A stretch of 64,000 nt of DNA, taken from Streptomyces profundus. Its GTDB lineage: Bacteria; Actinomycetota; Actinomycetes; Streptomycetales; Streptomycetaceae. Under the pieces are notes generated by a model. That model searched no databases. It saw nothing but the letters and a program-made list of their open reading frames with translations, and was not told the origin of the DNA. Location of the stretch: contig NZ_CP082362.1 of the NCBI RefSeq assembly GCF_020740535.1, positions 7,561,501 through 7,625,500 of the forward strand, in the 5' to 3' direction. Below are positions 36,607 to 46,233 of the stretch, one piece after another; positions within the stretch are counted from its first letter, which is position 1; each line of letters opens with the position of its first letter. Made by a program: the position numbers and the translations under genes.

Positions 36607-37245
36607 CTACCCGGCGAGGAGCACCACCTCAAGGCGGCGCGGACCGTGCACGCCCTCGACCCGGTCCAGCTCGATGTCGCTGGTCGCCGACGGGCCGGAG
36701 ATCCAGGTCAGGGGCCGCTCGGGCACCAGCCGCCGCAGCCCCTGCGGCACCGACTCCACCACCTGCTCCGGCACCCGCACCACGCAGATGTGGTGGTCGG
36801 GCACCAGGGTGATCCGCCGTCGGCCCTGGTCGGGGCCGGCGTCCAGCACCAGCGTCCCCGTCTCGGCGATGGCCACCGCGCAGCCCGTCACCACGCTGTC
36901 CACCGCGTCCAGCGCGTGCGGCGTCGCCGACGCCTCGTCCGGCACCCGCCGCACCCCGCCGGCCGCGGCCAGCCAGCTCTCCGGCAGCCCCACCGGCACC
37001 AGCACCGAACGCGCCTCCCGCGCCGCCAACAGCCCGGCGATCAGCCCCGGCAGCTCGGCCGCCGTCGCCCGGTGCACCAACGCCCGGTAGTCCGCCAGGT
37101 TCTCCGCCAGCAGCTCCACCGCGTCCGCCGGAGCGTGGCTGTCCAAGTACGAACGCGCCACCGGCACCTGCTCCGGCGTCTCCTCGCGGGGCACATCGGC
37201 CAGCGCCCGACGCACCCGCCCCAACACCACGTCACGCGCGCTCAT
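36607..37245 (-). CDS. lutC: LutC/YkgG-type LUD-domain lactate utilization protein
   Basis: A 212-residue LUD-domain protein, the third subunit of the LutABC L-lactate oxidation system. Diagnostic blocks are AVAIAETGTLVLDAGPDQGRR and the VPDHHICVV segment. It is the last gene of the rhamnose/lactate run. Its ATG overlaps the lutB stop by 4 bp (ATGA), which fixes the start. Confidence 0.9.
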   Translation of the reverse strand: MSARDVVLGRVRRALADVPREETPEQVPVARSYLDSHAPADAVELLAENLADYRALVHRATAAELPGLIAGLLAAREARSVLVPVGLPESWLAAAGGVRRVPDEASATPHALDAVDSVVTGCAVAIAETGTLVLDAGPDQGRRRITLVPDHHICVVRVPEQVVESVPQGLRRLVPERPLTWISGPSATSDIELDRVEGVHGPRRLEVVLLAG

Positions 37246-38723
37246 CGGCCCGCCTCCCGCTGCTCGCCCCGCGTCCTGCGCCACCATTCCCGGAACGGCT
37301 CGGCCGGCAGCGGAGGCAGATCCCTCGACGCCGTCCACGCCCGCCCGGGACCCGGCAGCCGCCGGGGCTGGAGGCCACGCATCCGGCCCGCCAGCCGCTG
37401 CCCCGCGCGCAGCACCCCCGGATGGTCCAACGTCCACCGCGCGGCCCGCATCGCCGCCCGCTCCGCCGCGTGTCCGCGCGCCGGCCTGATCCGCACCCGC
37501 CGCCCGTTCCGCGTCACCTCACCGCCCTCCACCACCCGCTCCCGCAGATGCACCAGCACCTCCGGAATGTCGATGGCCACCGGACACACCTCGTAACACG
37601 CCCCGCAGAGCGACGAGGCATAGGGCAACGACGCGTCCAACTCGCTGCCCACCCCCCGCAGTTGGGGCGTCAGAATGGCGCCGATCGGCCCCGGGTAGGC
37701 CGAGCCGTAGGCGTGCCCGCCGGCCCGCTCGTACACCGGGCACACGTTGAGACAGGCCGAACAGCGGATACAGCGCAGCGCCTGCCGCCCCACCGTGTCG
37801 GCCAGGGTGTCCGTGCGACCGTTGTCCAACAGCACCAGATGGAAGGCGCGCGGCCCGTCGTCGTCCGTCGTACCCGTCCACATCGACGTGTACGGATTCA
37901 TCCGCTCGGCCGTCGACGAGCGCGGCAACAGCTGGAGGAACACCTCCAGATCGCGCCAGCTCGGCACCACCTTCTCGATGCCCACCACCGAGATCAACGT
38001 CTCCGGCAGCGTCAGGCACATCCGGCCGTTGCCCTCGGACTCCACCACCACCATCGTGCCCGTCTCGGCCACCATGAAGTTCGCCCCCGAGACCGCCACC
38101 TTCGCGTCCAGGAACTTCTGCCGCAGATGGAGCCGCGCGGCCTCCGCCAGATCCGCCGGCCGATCCGAGAGACCCTCGGGCGCTGCCCGCCCCCACTCCG
38201 CCATCCGCTCCCGGAAGATGTCGCGGATCTCCGTGCGGTTGCGGTGAATGGCCGGCACCAGGATGTGCGAGGGCAGATCGTCCCCCAACTGCACGATCAG
38301 CTCGGCCAGATCCGTCTCGTAGGCGCGCACCCCGGCGCGCTCCAACGCGGCGTTCAGCCCGATCTCCTGCGTCGCCATCGACTTCACCTTGACGACCTCG
38401 CGCTCCCCGGTCGCCAGCACGAGATCCGTGACGATCCGGTTGGCCGCCTCGGCGTCCTCGGCCCAGTGCACCTGGCCGCCGGCCGCCGTGACCGCCGCCT
38501 CAAGCCGCTCCAGATAGCCGTCCAGATGCCGCAGCGTCCGATCCTTGATCGCCGCACCGGCCTCCCGCAGCAGCGCCCAGTCCGGCAGCTCCGCCACCGC
38601 CCGCGCCCGCTTGTCGCGGATCGTGTGCGTGGCGTGCGTCAGATTCGCCCGCAGCTGCCCGTCCCGCGTCGCCGAGGCCGCCGCCGTGGGGAAGGCCGGC
38701 ATCCCCAGATACGTCCCACTCAC
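37242..38723 (-). CDS. lutB: LutB-type iron-sulfur L-lactate utilization protein
   Basis: A 493-residue iron-sulfur protein with an N-terminal LUD region (VAETGTMVVVESEGNGR) and two 4Fe-4S cysteine clusters, CIRCSACLNVCP and CGACYEVCP. With LutA and LutC it oxidises L-lactate to pyruvate. The start is placed at GTG 38723 (VSGTYLGMPAFP), the conserved family N-terminus, with GAAGGG eight bases upstream. An ATG at 38783 is in frame and would overlap lutA. Confidence 0.92.
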   Translation of the reverse strand: MSGTYLGMPAFPTAAASATRDGQLRANLTHATHTIRDKRARAVAELPDWALLREAGAAIKDRTLRHLDGYLERLEAAVTAAGGQVHWAEDAEAANRIVTDLVLATGEREVVKVKSMATQEIGLNAALERAGVRAYETDLAELIVQLGDDLPSHILVPAIHRNRTEIRDIFRERMAEWGRAAPEGLSDRPADLAEAARLHLRQKFLDAKVAVSGANFMVAETGTMVVVESEGNGRMCLTLPETLISVVGIEKVVPSWRDLEVFLQLLPRSSTAERMNPYTSMWTGTTDDDGPRAFHLVLLDNGRTDTLADTVGRQALRCIRCSACLNVCPVYERAGGHAYGSAYPGPIGAILTPQLRGVGSELDASLPYASSLCGACYEVCPVAIDIPEVLVHLRERVVEGGEVTRNGRRVRIRPARGHAAERAAMRAARWTLDHPGVLRAGQRLAGRMRGLQPRRLPGPGRAWTASRDLPPLPAEPFREWWRRTRGEQREAGR

Positions 38724-38769
38724 CGTGTCGTCCCTTCGCCGCCCGAAGCCGTGGCCCGCACCCGCGCCC

Positions 38770-39522
38770 TCACCACTGCTCATCCTCCGTGCTGGCGAGG
38801 ATCTCCGCGAGGTGCACCGGGCGCACCGAAGAACCCAGCCGGGAGAGGGTGCCGCCGATGTGCATCTGGCAGGAGTTGTCCACCGTGCACACCGCCGCCG
38901 CCCCGGTCCCCTCGATATGCCGCGCCTTGTCCGCGCCCATCGCCGCCGACACCGCCTCGTTCTTCATCGCGAACGTGCCCCCGAAACCGCAACACTCCTC
39001 GGCGCCCGGCAGATCCACCAGATCGAGGCCCCGCACCGCCGACAGCAGCCGACGTGGACGCTCACCCAACCCCAGCATCCGCAGCCCGTGACAGGTCGGG
39101 TGGTAGGTCACCGCATGGGGGTAGTAGGCGCCCACATCTGTCACCCCCAGCACATCGACCAGGAACTCCGTCAGCTCGTAGGTCCTGGGCACCACCGACG
39201 CCGCCACCGAGGCGAGGCCCCGATCCCGCCCCTCCGCCGACGCCCGCGCGCCGATCCTCGGATAGTTGTCCCTGACCATCGCCGCACACGAACCGGAGGG
39301 CGTCACGATGTGGTCGTAGCCGTGGAACGCCCGCGCGAAACGCCGCACCAGCGGCTCCGTCTCCCGGCGGTACCCGGTGTTGAACTGCGCCTGCCCACAA
39401 CACGACTGCTCCTCGGGGAAGTCCACCGTCACCCCGAGCCGCTCCAGCAGCGTCACCACCGCCTGGCCGGTCCGGGGGAACAACGTGTCGTTGACACAGG
39501 TGACAAAGAGCGCGACTCGCAT
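38770..39522 (-). CDS. lutA: LutA-type CCG-domain L-lactate utilization protein
   Basis: A 250-residue protein with two cysteine-rich CCG domains: SCCGQAQFNTGY near residue 40 and ECCGFGGTFAMKN near residue 180. Such domains bind a non-cubane iron-sulfur cluster in heterodisulfide-reductase-like enzymes. It is the catalytic partner in LutABC. The start at 39522 is followed by RVALFVTCVND, the typical N-terminus, and lies one base after the rhaB stop, consistent with coupled translation. Confidence 0.92.
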   Translation of the reverse strand: MRVALFVTCVNDTLFPRTGQAVVTLLERLGVTVDFPEEQSCCGQAQFNTGYRRETEPLVRRFARAFHGYDHIVTPSGSCAAMVRDNYPRIGARASAEGRDRGLASVAASVVPRTYELTEFLVDVLGVTDVGAYYPHAVTYHPTCHGLRMLGLGERPRRLLSAVRGLDLVDLPGAEECCGFGGTFAMKNEAVSAAMGADKARHIEGTGAAAVCTVDNSCQMHIGGTLSRLGSSVRPVHLAEILASTEDEQW

Positions 39523-39523
39523 G

Positions 39524-41050
39524 TCAGTCCCTTCCACCGCTGGCGATCCGGTCCGCGGCCCGCCGCCACGCCGTCCCGTCCCCCTCGGGAACGAACCGGC
39601 GCAACGGCAGCGAGGCACGCGGCAACGAGCGTAGCCGTGCCAGCCCGCCCCGCACCGCTCCCGCCGCCCGCGCCTGCACCAGAACGTTGCCCAGCGCGGC
39701 GGCCTCCGCCGGGCCCGCCACCACCGGCAACCCACAGGCGTCCGCCGTCAGCTGACACAGCAACGCGTTGTGCGCGCCGCCGCCCACCACATGCACCGTC
39801 GCCACCTCGACGCCCGACAGCCGCCGCGCGTCCACCAGCGCAGCGCGGTGCGCCAACGCCAGCGAGTCCAGCACACACCGCACCATCTCGCCCCGGTCCC
39901 TGGGCGCCGGCTGGCCCGTCCGCCGGCACGCGGCGGCGATCCGCGCCGGCATCCCGCCGGGCGCGATGAACTCCGCCGCCCCCGCGTCCACCACCGAACG
40001 CAGGCCCGGAGCCCTCGCCGCCGCGGCCAACAGCGGCCCCAACTCCGGCTCGTCCCCGCCGTCGCCCCAGTCCCGAAGACACTCCTGCAACAGCCACAGA
40101 CCCATGATGTTCCGCAGATAGCGCACCGTGCCGTCCACGCCCAACTCGTTGGTGAAGTTGGCCCGCCTGCTCTCCTCGGAGAGCACAGGCGCCGCCAACT
40201 CCAGGCCCGCCAACGACCAGGTGCCCGTGGCCACATAGGCGAACGGGCCCTCCGCGGCCGGCACCCCGGCCACCGCCGACGCCGTGTCGTGCGAACCCAC
40301 CGCCGTCACCGGAACCGGCCCCGCCAGACCCGTCTGGGCCAACACCTCGGGCAGCAGCTCGCCCGCCGACTCACCGGGGCGCCGCAGCGGCGGGAACAGG
40401 CCCAGATCGATCCCCACCGCCTCGGCCACCTCCCGCGCCCAGTCGCCGGTGCGCGGATCGATCAGCTGGGTCGTCGACGCGTTGGTCAGCTCCGTGCCCC
40501 GCACCCCCGTCAGCCAGTACGAGATCAGATCCGGGATCAACAACAGGCTCCGCGCGGCGGCCAACTGCGGCGAATCCCGCGCCGCGACCAACTGGTAGAT
40601 CGTGTTGAACGGCAGATGCTGCAACCCGGTCGCCGCGTACAGCCGCTCCGGCGACACCGCCGACGCCACCCGCTCGGCCGCCCCCGCCGTCCGCTCGTCC
40701 CGGTAGTGCACCGGATTCCCCAACAGCGCGCCCGAGGCGTCCAGCAGACCGAAGTCCACCGCCCAGGAGTCGACCCCCACCCCCGCCAGCCGCCCCCCAC
40801 TCCGCCGTCCCGCCGCCCGCAGCCCTTCCAACACCCCGTGGTAGAGCGCCAGCACATCCCAGTACAGCGTGCCGCCGACCCGCACCGGACGGTTGGCGAA
40901 GCGGTGCACCTCGACCAACGACACCCCGCCCCCGCCCACCTCGCCCAGCATCACCCGCCCGCTGGACGCGCCCAGATCCACGGCGGCGAACGGAGGACCA
41001 GCGGCGTCGGCGGACACCGGGGGAGCGGACAGAGCCGAGGAAGCGGACAC
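39524..41050 (-). CDS. rhaB: rhamnulokinase
   Basis: A 508-residue FGGY-family sugar kinase. The N-terminal phosphate motif is AAVDLGASSGRVMLGE, followed by the substrate region GVGVDSWAVDFGLLD, the ATP-binding GTWSLAGLEL and HVVGGGAHN near the C-terminus, all as in RhaB. It phosphorylates L-rhamnulose to L-rhamnulose 1-phosphate. The GTG at 41050 has GAGGTG four bases before it. The gene sits between the aldolase fusion and lutA. Confidence 0.93.
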   Translation of the reverse strand: MSASSALSAPPVSADAAGPPFAAVDLGASSGRVMLGEVGGGGVSLVEVHRFANRPVRVGGTLYWDVLALYHGVLEGLRAAGRRSGGRLAGVGVDSWAVDFGLLDASGALLGNPVHYRDERTAGAAERVASAVSPERLYAATGLQHLPFNTIYQLVAARDSPQLAAARSLLLIPDLISYWLTGVRGTELTNASTTQLIDPRTGDWAREVAEAVGIDLGLFPPLRRPGESAGELLPEVLAQTGLAGPVPVTAVGSHDTASAVAGVPAAEGPFAYVATGTWSLAGLELAAPVLSEESRRANFTNELGVDGTVRYLRNIMGLWLLQECLRDWGDGGDEPELGPLLAAAARAPGLRSVVDAGAAEFIAPGGMPARIAAACRRTGQPAPRDRGEMVRCVLDSLALAHRAALVDARRLSGVEVATVHVVGGGAHNALLCQLTADACGLPVVAGPAEAAALGNVLVQARAAGAVRGGLARLRSLPRASLPLRRFVPEGDGTAWRRAADRIASGGRD

Positions 41051-41213
41051 GAGACACCTCGTCGAGACGATCGGGAGAGACAGAGGAAACCCGGAGCACC
41101 GCGCGCGCGACGAACGGGGAACGAACGGGCGGGACACCGCGAGCCCGGGGCAACGGAAGGCGCCGGGCGGACCGGGCCGAGGCCACGGCCACCCGACGCG
41201 CCCTCACCGCGCC

Positions 41214-43271
41214 TCAGCGCAGGAACGCCGCCGCCACCCCGGCGTCCACCGGGATGTGCAACCCCGTGGTGTGGCTCAGATCGCCACCGGTCAACGCGAA
41301 CACCGCCGCCGCCACATGCTCGGGCAGCACCTCGCGCTTCAACAACGTCCGCTGCGCGTAGAACTCGCCCAGCCGCTCCTCCTCGACCCCGTACACCGCC
41401 GCGCGCTTCGCCCCCCAACCGCCGGCGAAGATACCCGAACCGCGCACCACACCATCCGGGTTCACCCCGTTCACCCGCACGCCGTGCTCGCCCAACTCGG
41501 CCGCCAACAGCCGCACCTGATGCGCCTGATCCGCCTTGGTCGCCCCGTAGGCGATGTTGTTCGGGCCGGCGAAGACCCCGTTCTTGGACGCCACATACAC
41601 GATGTCGCCGCCCATGCCCTGCTCGATCATCACCCGCGCCGCCTCCCGCGACACCAGGAAGGAGCCCCGCGCCATGATGTCGTGCTGCAGGTCCCAGTCG
41701 GCGACCGTCGTCTCCAACAGCGGCTTGGAGATGGAGATCCCGGCGTTGTTCACCACCAGATCCACCCCGCCGAACGCCAACACCGCCGCCCGCACCGCCG
41801 CCCGCACCTGCTCCTCCGAGGTGACGTCCACCGCCACCGCGACCGCCCGGTCGGGCCCACCGACCTCCCTCGCCACCCGCGCCGCCGCCTCGCCGTCCAC
41901 ATCGGCCACGACCACGGCCGCGCCCTCGGCCGCCAGCCGCGACACCGTGGCCCGCCCGATGCCCGACCCACCGCCCGTCACCAGCGCCACCCGCGTCGCC
42001 AACGGCTTGGGCGCCGGCATCCGCCGCAGCTTCGCCTCCTCCAACTCCCAGTACTCGATGCGGAACTTCTCCGACTCCTCGATCGGCGCATAGGACGACA
42101 CCGCCTCGGCGCCCCGCATCACCTGGATCGCGTTCCCGTAGAACTCGCCCGCCACCCGCGCCGTCTGCTTGTCCTTGCCGAACGAGAACATGCCGACGCC
42201 CGGCACCAGCACGATCGCCGGATCGGCGCCCCGCATCGCCGGCGACTCCGCCGTGGCATGCCGCTCGTAGTACGCCCGGTACTCCTCCCGGTAGGCCGCG
42301 TGCGCCTCCCGCAGCCGCTCCACCACCCGCGTGAGCGGAGCGTCCGCCGGCAGATCCACCACCAGCGGCCTGACCTTCGTCCGCAGGAAGTGGTCCGGGC
42401 ACGACGTCCCCAACGCCGCCAGCCGAGGGTGCTCGGCCCGCGCCAGGAAGTCCAGCACCGCCTCGTCGTCCGTGAAATGCCCCACCTGCGGCCGGTCCGT
42501 CGAGGCCAGACCCCGGATCAGCGGCGCCAACGCCGCCGCCCGCTCCCGACGTTCGACCTCCGGCAGCGCCTCGTAGCCGGGCAGCACCGCCCCGAACGGC
42601 TCCGCCGCGCCACGCTCGGCCAGAAACGCCTCGGCCGTGCGGATGATGTGCAGCGAGTTGCGCTCGCACTCCTCGCTCGTCGCGCCCCACGCCGTGATCC
42701 CGTGCCCGCCCAGCACACAGCCGATCGCGTCCGGACGCGACCGCCGCACCTCGGCGATGTCAAGACCCAGCTGGAACCCGGGCCGCCGCCACGGCACCCA
42801 CACCACCGCGTCCCCGAAGCACGCCCGCGTCAACTCCTCGCCGTCCGCCGCGCAGGCCAGCGCGATCCCCGAGTCCGGATGCAGATGGTCGACATGCGCC
42901 GCCTCCACCAGACCGTGCATCGCCGTGTCGATCGAAGGCGCCGCGCCACCCTTGCCATGCAGGCAGTAGTCGAACGCGGCGACCATCTCGTCCTCGCGCT
43001 CCACCCCCGGATACACGTCCGCGAGGGCCCGCAGCCGGTCGAGCCGCAGCGCGGCCAGCCCGTCGGCACGCAGCGTCCCCAGATCCCCGCCCGAGCCCTT
43101 CACCCACATCAGCTCCACCGCGCCACCCGTCACCGGATCGTCGACGGTGCCCTTCGCCGAGGTGTTGCCCCCCGCGTAGTTGGTGTTCCTGGGATCGGCG
43201 CCCAACCGGTGCGAACGCGCCAACAGCGCCGCCACCTCGGCCTCGCCCGTCCCGTTCCGTCGCGCACTCAT
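41214..43271 (-). CDS. rhaEW: rhamnulose-1-phosphate aldolase / lactaldehyde dehydrogenase fusion
   Basis: A 685-residue bifunctional protein. The N-terminal half is a class II aldolase (metal ligands in DHLHPDSGIAL and VLGGHGITAWG). The C-terminal part is a short-chain dehydrogenase with ALVTGGGSGIGRATVSRLA, NNAGIS and YGATKADQAHQVR (catalytic Tyr/Lys). In characterised homologues it splits L-rhamnulose 1-phosphate to DHAP and L-lactaldehyde and then oxidises the latter to L-lactate. This explains the lut genes downstream. The start is placed at MSARRNGTGEAEV. Confidence 0.92.
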   Translation of the reverse strand: MSARRNGTGEAEVAALLARSHRLGADPRNTNYAGGNTSAKGTVDDPVTGGAVELMWVKGSGGDLGTLRADGLAALRLDRLRALADVYPGVEREDEMVAAFDYCLHGKGGAAPSIDTAMHGLVEAAHVDHLHPDSGIALACAADGEELTRACFGDAVVWVPWRRPGFQLGLDIAEVRRSRPDAIGCVLGGHGITAWGATSEECERNSLHIIRTAEAFLAERGAAEPFGAVLPGYEALPEVERRERAAALAPLIRGLASTDRPQVGHFTDDEAVLDFLARAEHPRLAALGTSCPDHFLRTKVRPLVVDLPADAPLTRVVERLREAHAAYREEYRAYYERHATAESPAMRGADPAIVLVPGVGMFSFGKDKQTARVAGEFYGNAIQVMRGAEAVSSYAPIEESEKFRIEYWELEEAKLRRMPAPKPLATRVALVTGGGSGIGRATVSRLAAEGAAVVVADVDGEAAARVAREVGGPDRAVAVAVDVTSEEQVRAAVRAAVLAFGGVDLVVNNAGISISKPLLETTVADWDLQHDIMARGSFLVSREAARVMIEQGMGGDIVYVASKNGVFAGPNNIAYGATKADQAHQVRLLAAELGEHGVRVNGVNPDGVVRGSGIFAGGWGAKRAAVYGVEEERLGEFYAQRTLLKREVLPEHVAAAVFALTGGDLSHTTGLHIPVDAGVAAAFLR

Positions 43272-43275
43272 CCGC

Positions 43276-44436
43276 TCAGGCCCCCCAACCGGCCTGCTGG
43301 CCGCCCACGCGCTCCGCCACGATCCGCTCCGCCCAGCCCGACCGCCGATAGGCGTCCATCGGATCCGGGTCGAGCCCGCGCTCCTCGCGCCACTCCGCCA
43401 GCAGCGGGCGCACATCCGTGTGATACGCGTCCATCAACACCGCGTTCGCGCCCAGTACGTCACCGGCCGCCTGCGCCACCGCCAGCGCGTCGGCGTCCAC
43501 CAGCAGCGCCTTGGCCGTCGCCTCCTGCACGTTCATCACGGAACGGATGATCGCCGGGATCTTGGGCTCGATGTTGTGGCACTGGTCCAACATGAACGCC
43601 ACCTCGGGAACGAACCCGCCGCCGCGCACCACCTCGTACATGATCCGGAAGAGCTGGAACGGATCGGCCGAGCCGACCATCAGATCGTCGTCGGCGTAGA
43701 AGCGCGAGTTGAAGTCGAAACCGCCCAGCTTCCCCTCCCGCAGCAGCGTCGCCACGATGAACTCGATGTTGGTGCCCGGCGCGTGATGCCCGGTGTCCAC
43801 CACCACCTGCGCCTTCGGCCCCAGCTTCAGGCAGTGCGCGTAGGCCGTGCCCCAGTCCGGAACATCCGTCATATAGAACGCCGGCTCGAAGAACTTGTAC
43901 TCCAGCAGCATGCGCTGCTCCTCGCCCAACCGCTCGTAGACGGCGGCCAGGGCCTCCGACAGCCGGTCCTGGCGGTTGCGGATGTCGTCCTGCCCCGGGT
44001 AGTTGGTGCCGTCGGAGAACCACAGCTTCAGATCGCGTGACCCGGTGGCGTCCATGATGTCCACGCACTCCAGCAGGTGCGCCAGCGCCTTGCGGCGCAC
44101 CCCGGCCTCCGGATGGGTGACGCTGCCCAGCCGGTAGTCGTCCTCCTGGAACACGTTGGAGTTGATCGCGCCAAGACGCAGCCCGCGCTCCCGGGCATGG
44201 TCGGCCAACGCCGCGTAGTCGTCCACCCGGTCCCACGGGATGTGCAGCGCCACGGTGGGCGCGACCCCGGTGTGCCGGTGCACCCGCGCCGCGTCGTCCA
44301 ACTTCTCCCACGGGGTTCTCGGCACGCCCTGTTGGGCGAACACCTTGAAACGGGTGCCGGAGTTGCCGTAGGCCCAGGACGGGGTCTCGATGGCCTGGGA
44401 GGACAGGGCCGCCTTGACGGCGGTGAAGGGGGTCAT
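43276..44436 (-). CDS. rhaI: L-rhamnose isomerase
   Basis: A 386-residue xylose-isomerase-like TIM barrel of the Pseudomonas stutzeri-type L-rhamnose isomerases. Metal-site segments include LEYKFFEPAFY (Glu), VVDTGHHAPGTN (Asp, His) and GGFDFNSRFYADDD (Asp). It converts L-rhamnose to L-rhamnulose. It is the first gene of the leftward run, four bases before the aldolase gene, with an operator-like palindrome 62 bases upstream. Confidence 0.93.
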   Translation of the reverse strand: MTPFTAVKAALSSQAIETPSWAYGNSGTRFKVFAQQGVPRTPWEKLDDAARVHRHTGVAPTVALHIPWDRVDDYAALADHARERGLRLGAINSNVFQEDDYRLGSVTHPEAGVRRKALAHLLECVDIMDATGSRDLKLWFSDGTNYPGQDDIRNRQDRLSEALAAVYERLGEEQRMLLEYKFFEPAFYMTDVPDWGTAYAHCLKLGPKAQVVVDTGHHAPGTNIEFIVATLLREGKLGGFDFNSRFYADDDLMVGSADPFQLFRIMYEVVRGGGFVPEVAFMLDQCHNIEPKIPAIIRSVMNVQEATAKALLVDADALAVAQAAGDVLGANAVLMDAYHTDVRPLLAEWREERGLDPDPMDAYRRSGWAERIVAERVGGQQAGWGA

Positions 44437-44497
44437 GCGATCAGGGCTCCCGTAGCGCGCGGACGAGGTTCTGTTGAACCAGGTCCTCTGCCGTGTG

Positions 44498-44509
44498 TGA
44501 ATCGTTTCA
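44498..44509. promoter_or_regulatory. LacI-type operator before rhaI
   Basis: TGAATCGTTTCA, a near-perfect palindrome with a central CG, in the control region shared by rhaI and rhaM. A closely similar element lies at 44663. The LacI regulator at 45135 is the obvious candidate protein. Confidence 0.65.
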
Positions 44510-44662
44510 CTCCACTCTCGACGCTAAGAGCGGAGCGGGAGCGCTGTCAAGGGAGCGAGGCGATCCATTCGCCGTCTACCACTGCCTTTTCGAAGCCGGG
44601 CATCGACCGTCGCCCGATCTTGACGGTGGACGAGGCGGCTGGCTAGCTTGCGTCCATCCGCA

Positions 44663-44674
44663 TGAAACCTTTCA
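44663..44674. promoter_or_regulatory. LacI-type operator before rhaM
   Basis: TGAAACCTTTCA, sharing the TGAA-N4-TTCA arms with the 44498 element, ten bases before the rhaM start. It overlaps the ribosome-binding region, so a bound repressor would block transcription. Confidence 0.65.
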
Positions 44675-44683
44675 GAGGGCTGG

Positions 44684-45013
44684 GTGATTCCCGTGCAGCG
44701 CGTCTGTTTCCTGTTGAGGGTCCGCGCCGACCGGATCGAGGAGTACCGGGAGCGCCACGCCCATGTCTGGCCGGAGATGTGTGCCGCGCTGTCCGCGAGC
44801 GGCTGGCACAACTACTCGCTCTTCCTGCGCGAGGACGGGCTCCTCGTCGGCTATCTGGAGACGGAGGACTTCGACGCGGCGCGGCGCGCCATGGACGGGA
44901 CCGAGGTCAACGCGCGCTGGCAGGCCGAGATGGGCGACCTCTTCGAGGCGCTCGACGGGGAACGGCCCGACGAGGCGATGAAGCCGCTCACCGAGGTCTT
45001 CCACCTCGCCTGA
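44684..45013 (+). CDS. rhaM: L-rhamnose mutarotase
   Basis: A 109-residue RhaM/YiiL-type protein. The conserved ERHAHVWPEM near residue 23 carries the active-site His, and WHNYSLFL and DGLLVGYLE follow the family pattern. It interconverts alpha and beta anomers of L-rhamnose before isomerisation. The GTG at 44684 is used, with GAGGG nearby; a second GTG nine bases later is possible. It is divergent from rhaI. Confidence 0.92.
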   Translation: MIPVQRVCFLLRVRADRIEEYRERHAHVWPEMCAALSASGWHNYSLFLREDGLLVGYLETEDFDAARRAMDGTEVNARWQAEMGDLFEALDGERPDEAMKPLTEVFHLA

Positions 45014-45075
45014 CCGCCGCGCCGCCCCCGCGCCCCCGCCGCCCCCGGCCCGGGCGGCGCGAAACCACGGCAGCG

Positions 45076-45089
45076 ATGGTGCATACCAT
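45076..45089. promoter_or_regulatory. inverted repeat before lacI-type regulator
   Basis: ATGGT-GCAT-ACCAT about 45 bases upstream of the regulator start, overlapping a plausible -10 region (CATACCAT). It may serve autoregulation. Confidence 0.35.
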
Positions 45090-45134
45090 GGCCCCGCGAG
45101 ACGCGGCGGGTCACGAGACGAACGGAACACGCAC

Positions 45135-46157
45135 ATGGCGCAGACGGTGGGGATCAAGGAAGTGGCCCGGGCCGCGGGAGTGTCCGTCGGCACCGTCTCC
45201 AACGTCATCAACCGCCCCCAGATGGTCGCCGAGGAGACCAGGGAACGCGTCCAGGCCGCCATCGTCCAACTCGGCTACGTCCGCAGCGAGTCCGCCCGCC
45301 AGCTGCGCGCCGGGCAGAGCCGCATCATCTCGCTGCTGGTCCTCGACATGGCCAACCCCTTCTTCGTGGACGTCGCCTCAGGTGCCGAACGCGTCGCGCG
45401 CGCCGAGAAGTTGGGCGTGATGCTCTGCAACAGCGCGCAGAGCGTCGCCGAGGAGGCCGACTACCTGTCGCTCTTCGCCGAGCAGCGCGTCCGGGGCGTG
45501 CTGATCACCCCGGCCGACATGAGCGGTCGCAACCTCGCGGAGTTCCGCCGGCACGGGATCCCGTTCGTCTTCGTCGACCGGGTCCTGCCCAGCGCCGAGG
45601 GCTGCTCGGTCTCCGTGGACGACGTGCGCGGCGGCACCCTCGCCGTGCGCCACCTGCTGGAGCAGGGCCACACCTCCGTCGCCTATGTCAGCGGCCCGAT
45701 GGCGCTCCAGCAGTGCCGGGACCGCGAGGAGGGCGCCCGGATCGCCCTCGACGAGGCGGGCCTCCCGCCCTCGGCCCTGCACCATGTCGAGGCCGAACGT
45801 CTCGACGTCACCGCCGGCCGGGACGCCGGCGCCCGCCTCCTGGGGCTCTCCCCACGCCCGTCGGCCGTGTTCTGCGCCAACGACCTGCTGGCGCTCGGCG
45901 TCCTCCAGGCTCTGTTCGCCGCGGGTGTCCGGGTGCCAGAGGAGATGGCCCTGGTGGGCTACGACGACATCGAGTTCGCCGCGGCGGCGGCCGTGCCGCT
46001 CACCTCGGTGCGCCAACCCGCGTTCCGCATGGGTCGGCAGGCGGCCGAGCTGCTGCTGGAGGAGACGGGCGAGGACGCCGGCCTCCACCGTCACCAACGG
46101 ATCGTCCTGGACCCGGAGTTGATCGTCCGCGACTCCAGCCTCCGGCTCCGTCGCTGA
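45135..46157 (+). CDS. LacI-family regulator, probable rhamnose repressor
   Basis: A 340-residue LacI/GalR protein with helix-turn-helix VGIKEVARAAGVSVGTVSNVINRP at residues 5-28, hinge SESARQLRAG and a sugar-binding domain with VLITPADMSGRNL and LVGYDDIEFAAA. Adjacency to the rhamnose genes and the paired TGAA-N4-TTCA palindromes make it the likely regulator of rhaI and rhaM, with rhamnose or rhamnulose as inducer. That assignment is inference from context. Confidence 0.88.
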   Translation: MAQTVGIKEVARAAGVSVGTVSNVINRPQMVAEETRERVQAAIVQLGYVRSESARQLRAGQSRIISLLVLDMANPFFVDVASGAERVARAEKLGVMLCNSAQSVAEEADYLSLFAEQRVRGVLITPADMSGRNLAEFRRHGIPFVFVDRVLPSAEGCSVSVDDVRGGTLAVRHLLEQGHTSVAYVSGPMALQQCRDREEGARIALDEAGLPPSALHHVEAERLDVTAGRDAGARLLGLSPRPSAVFCANDLLALGVLQALFAAGVRVPEEMALVGYDDIEFAAAAAVPLTSVRQPAFRMGRQAAELLLEETGEDAGLHRHQRIVLDPELIVRDSSLRLRR

Positions 46158-46233
46158 CCACCCGCACGCCCGTACCCCGCCGCCATCGGGGCGCCGCGCG
46201 CGGCATCGGGTCCGCGCGGGCGACCATGGGGAC

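Noticed and set aside
40869..43550. Long plus-strand frame across the rhamnose genes
   Set aside because: Antisense shadow; Pro/Arg/His-rich with no domain, while the minus strand encodes conserved enzymes.
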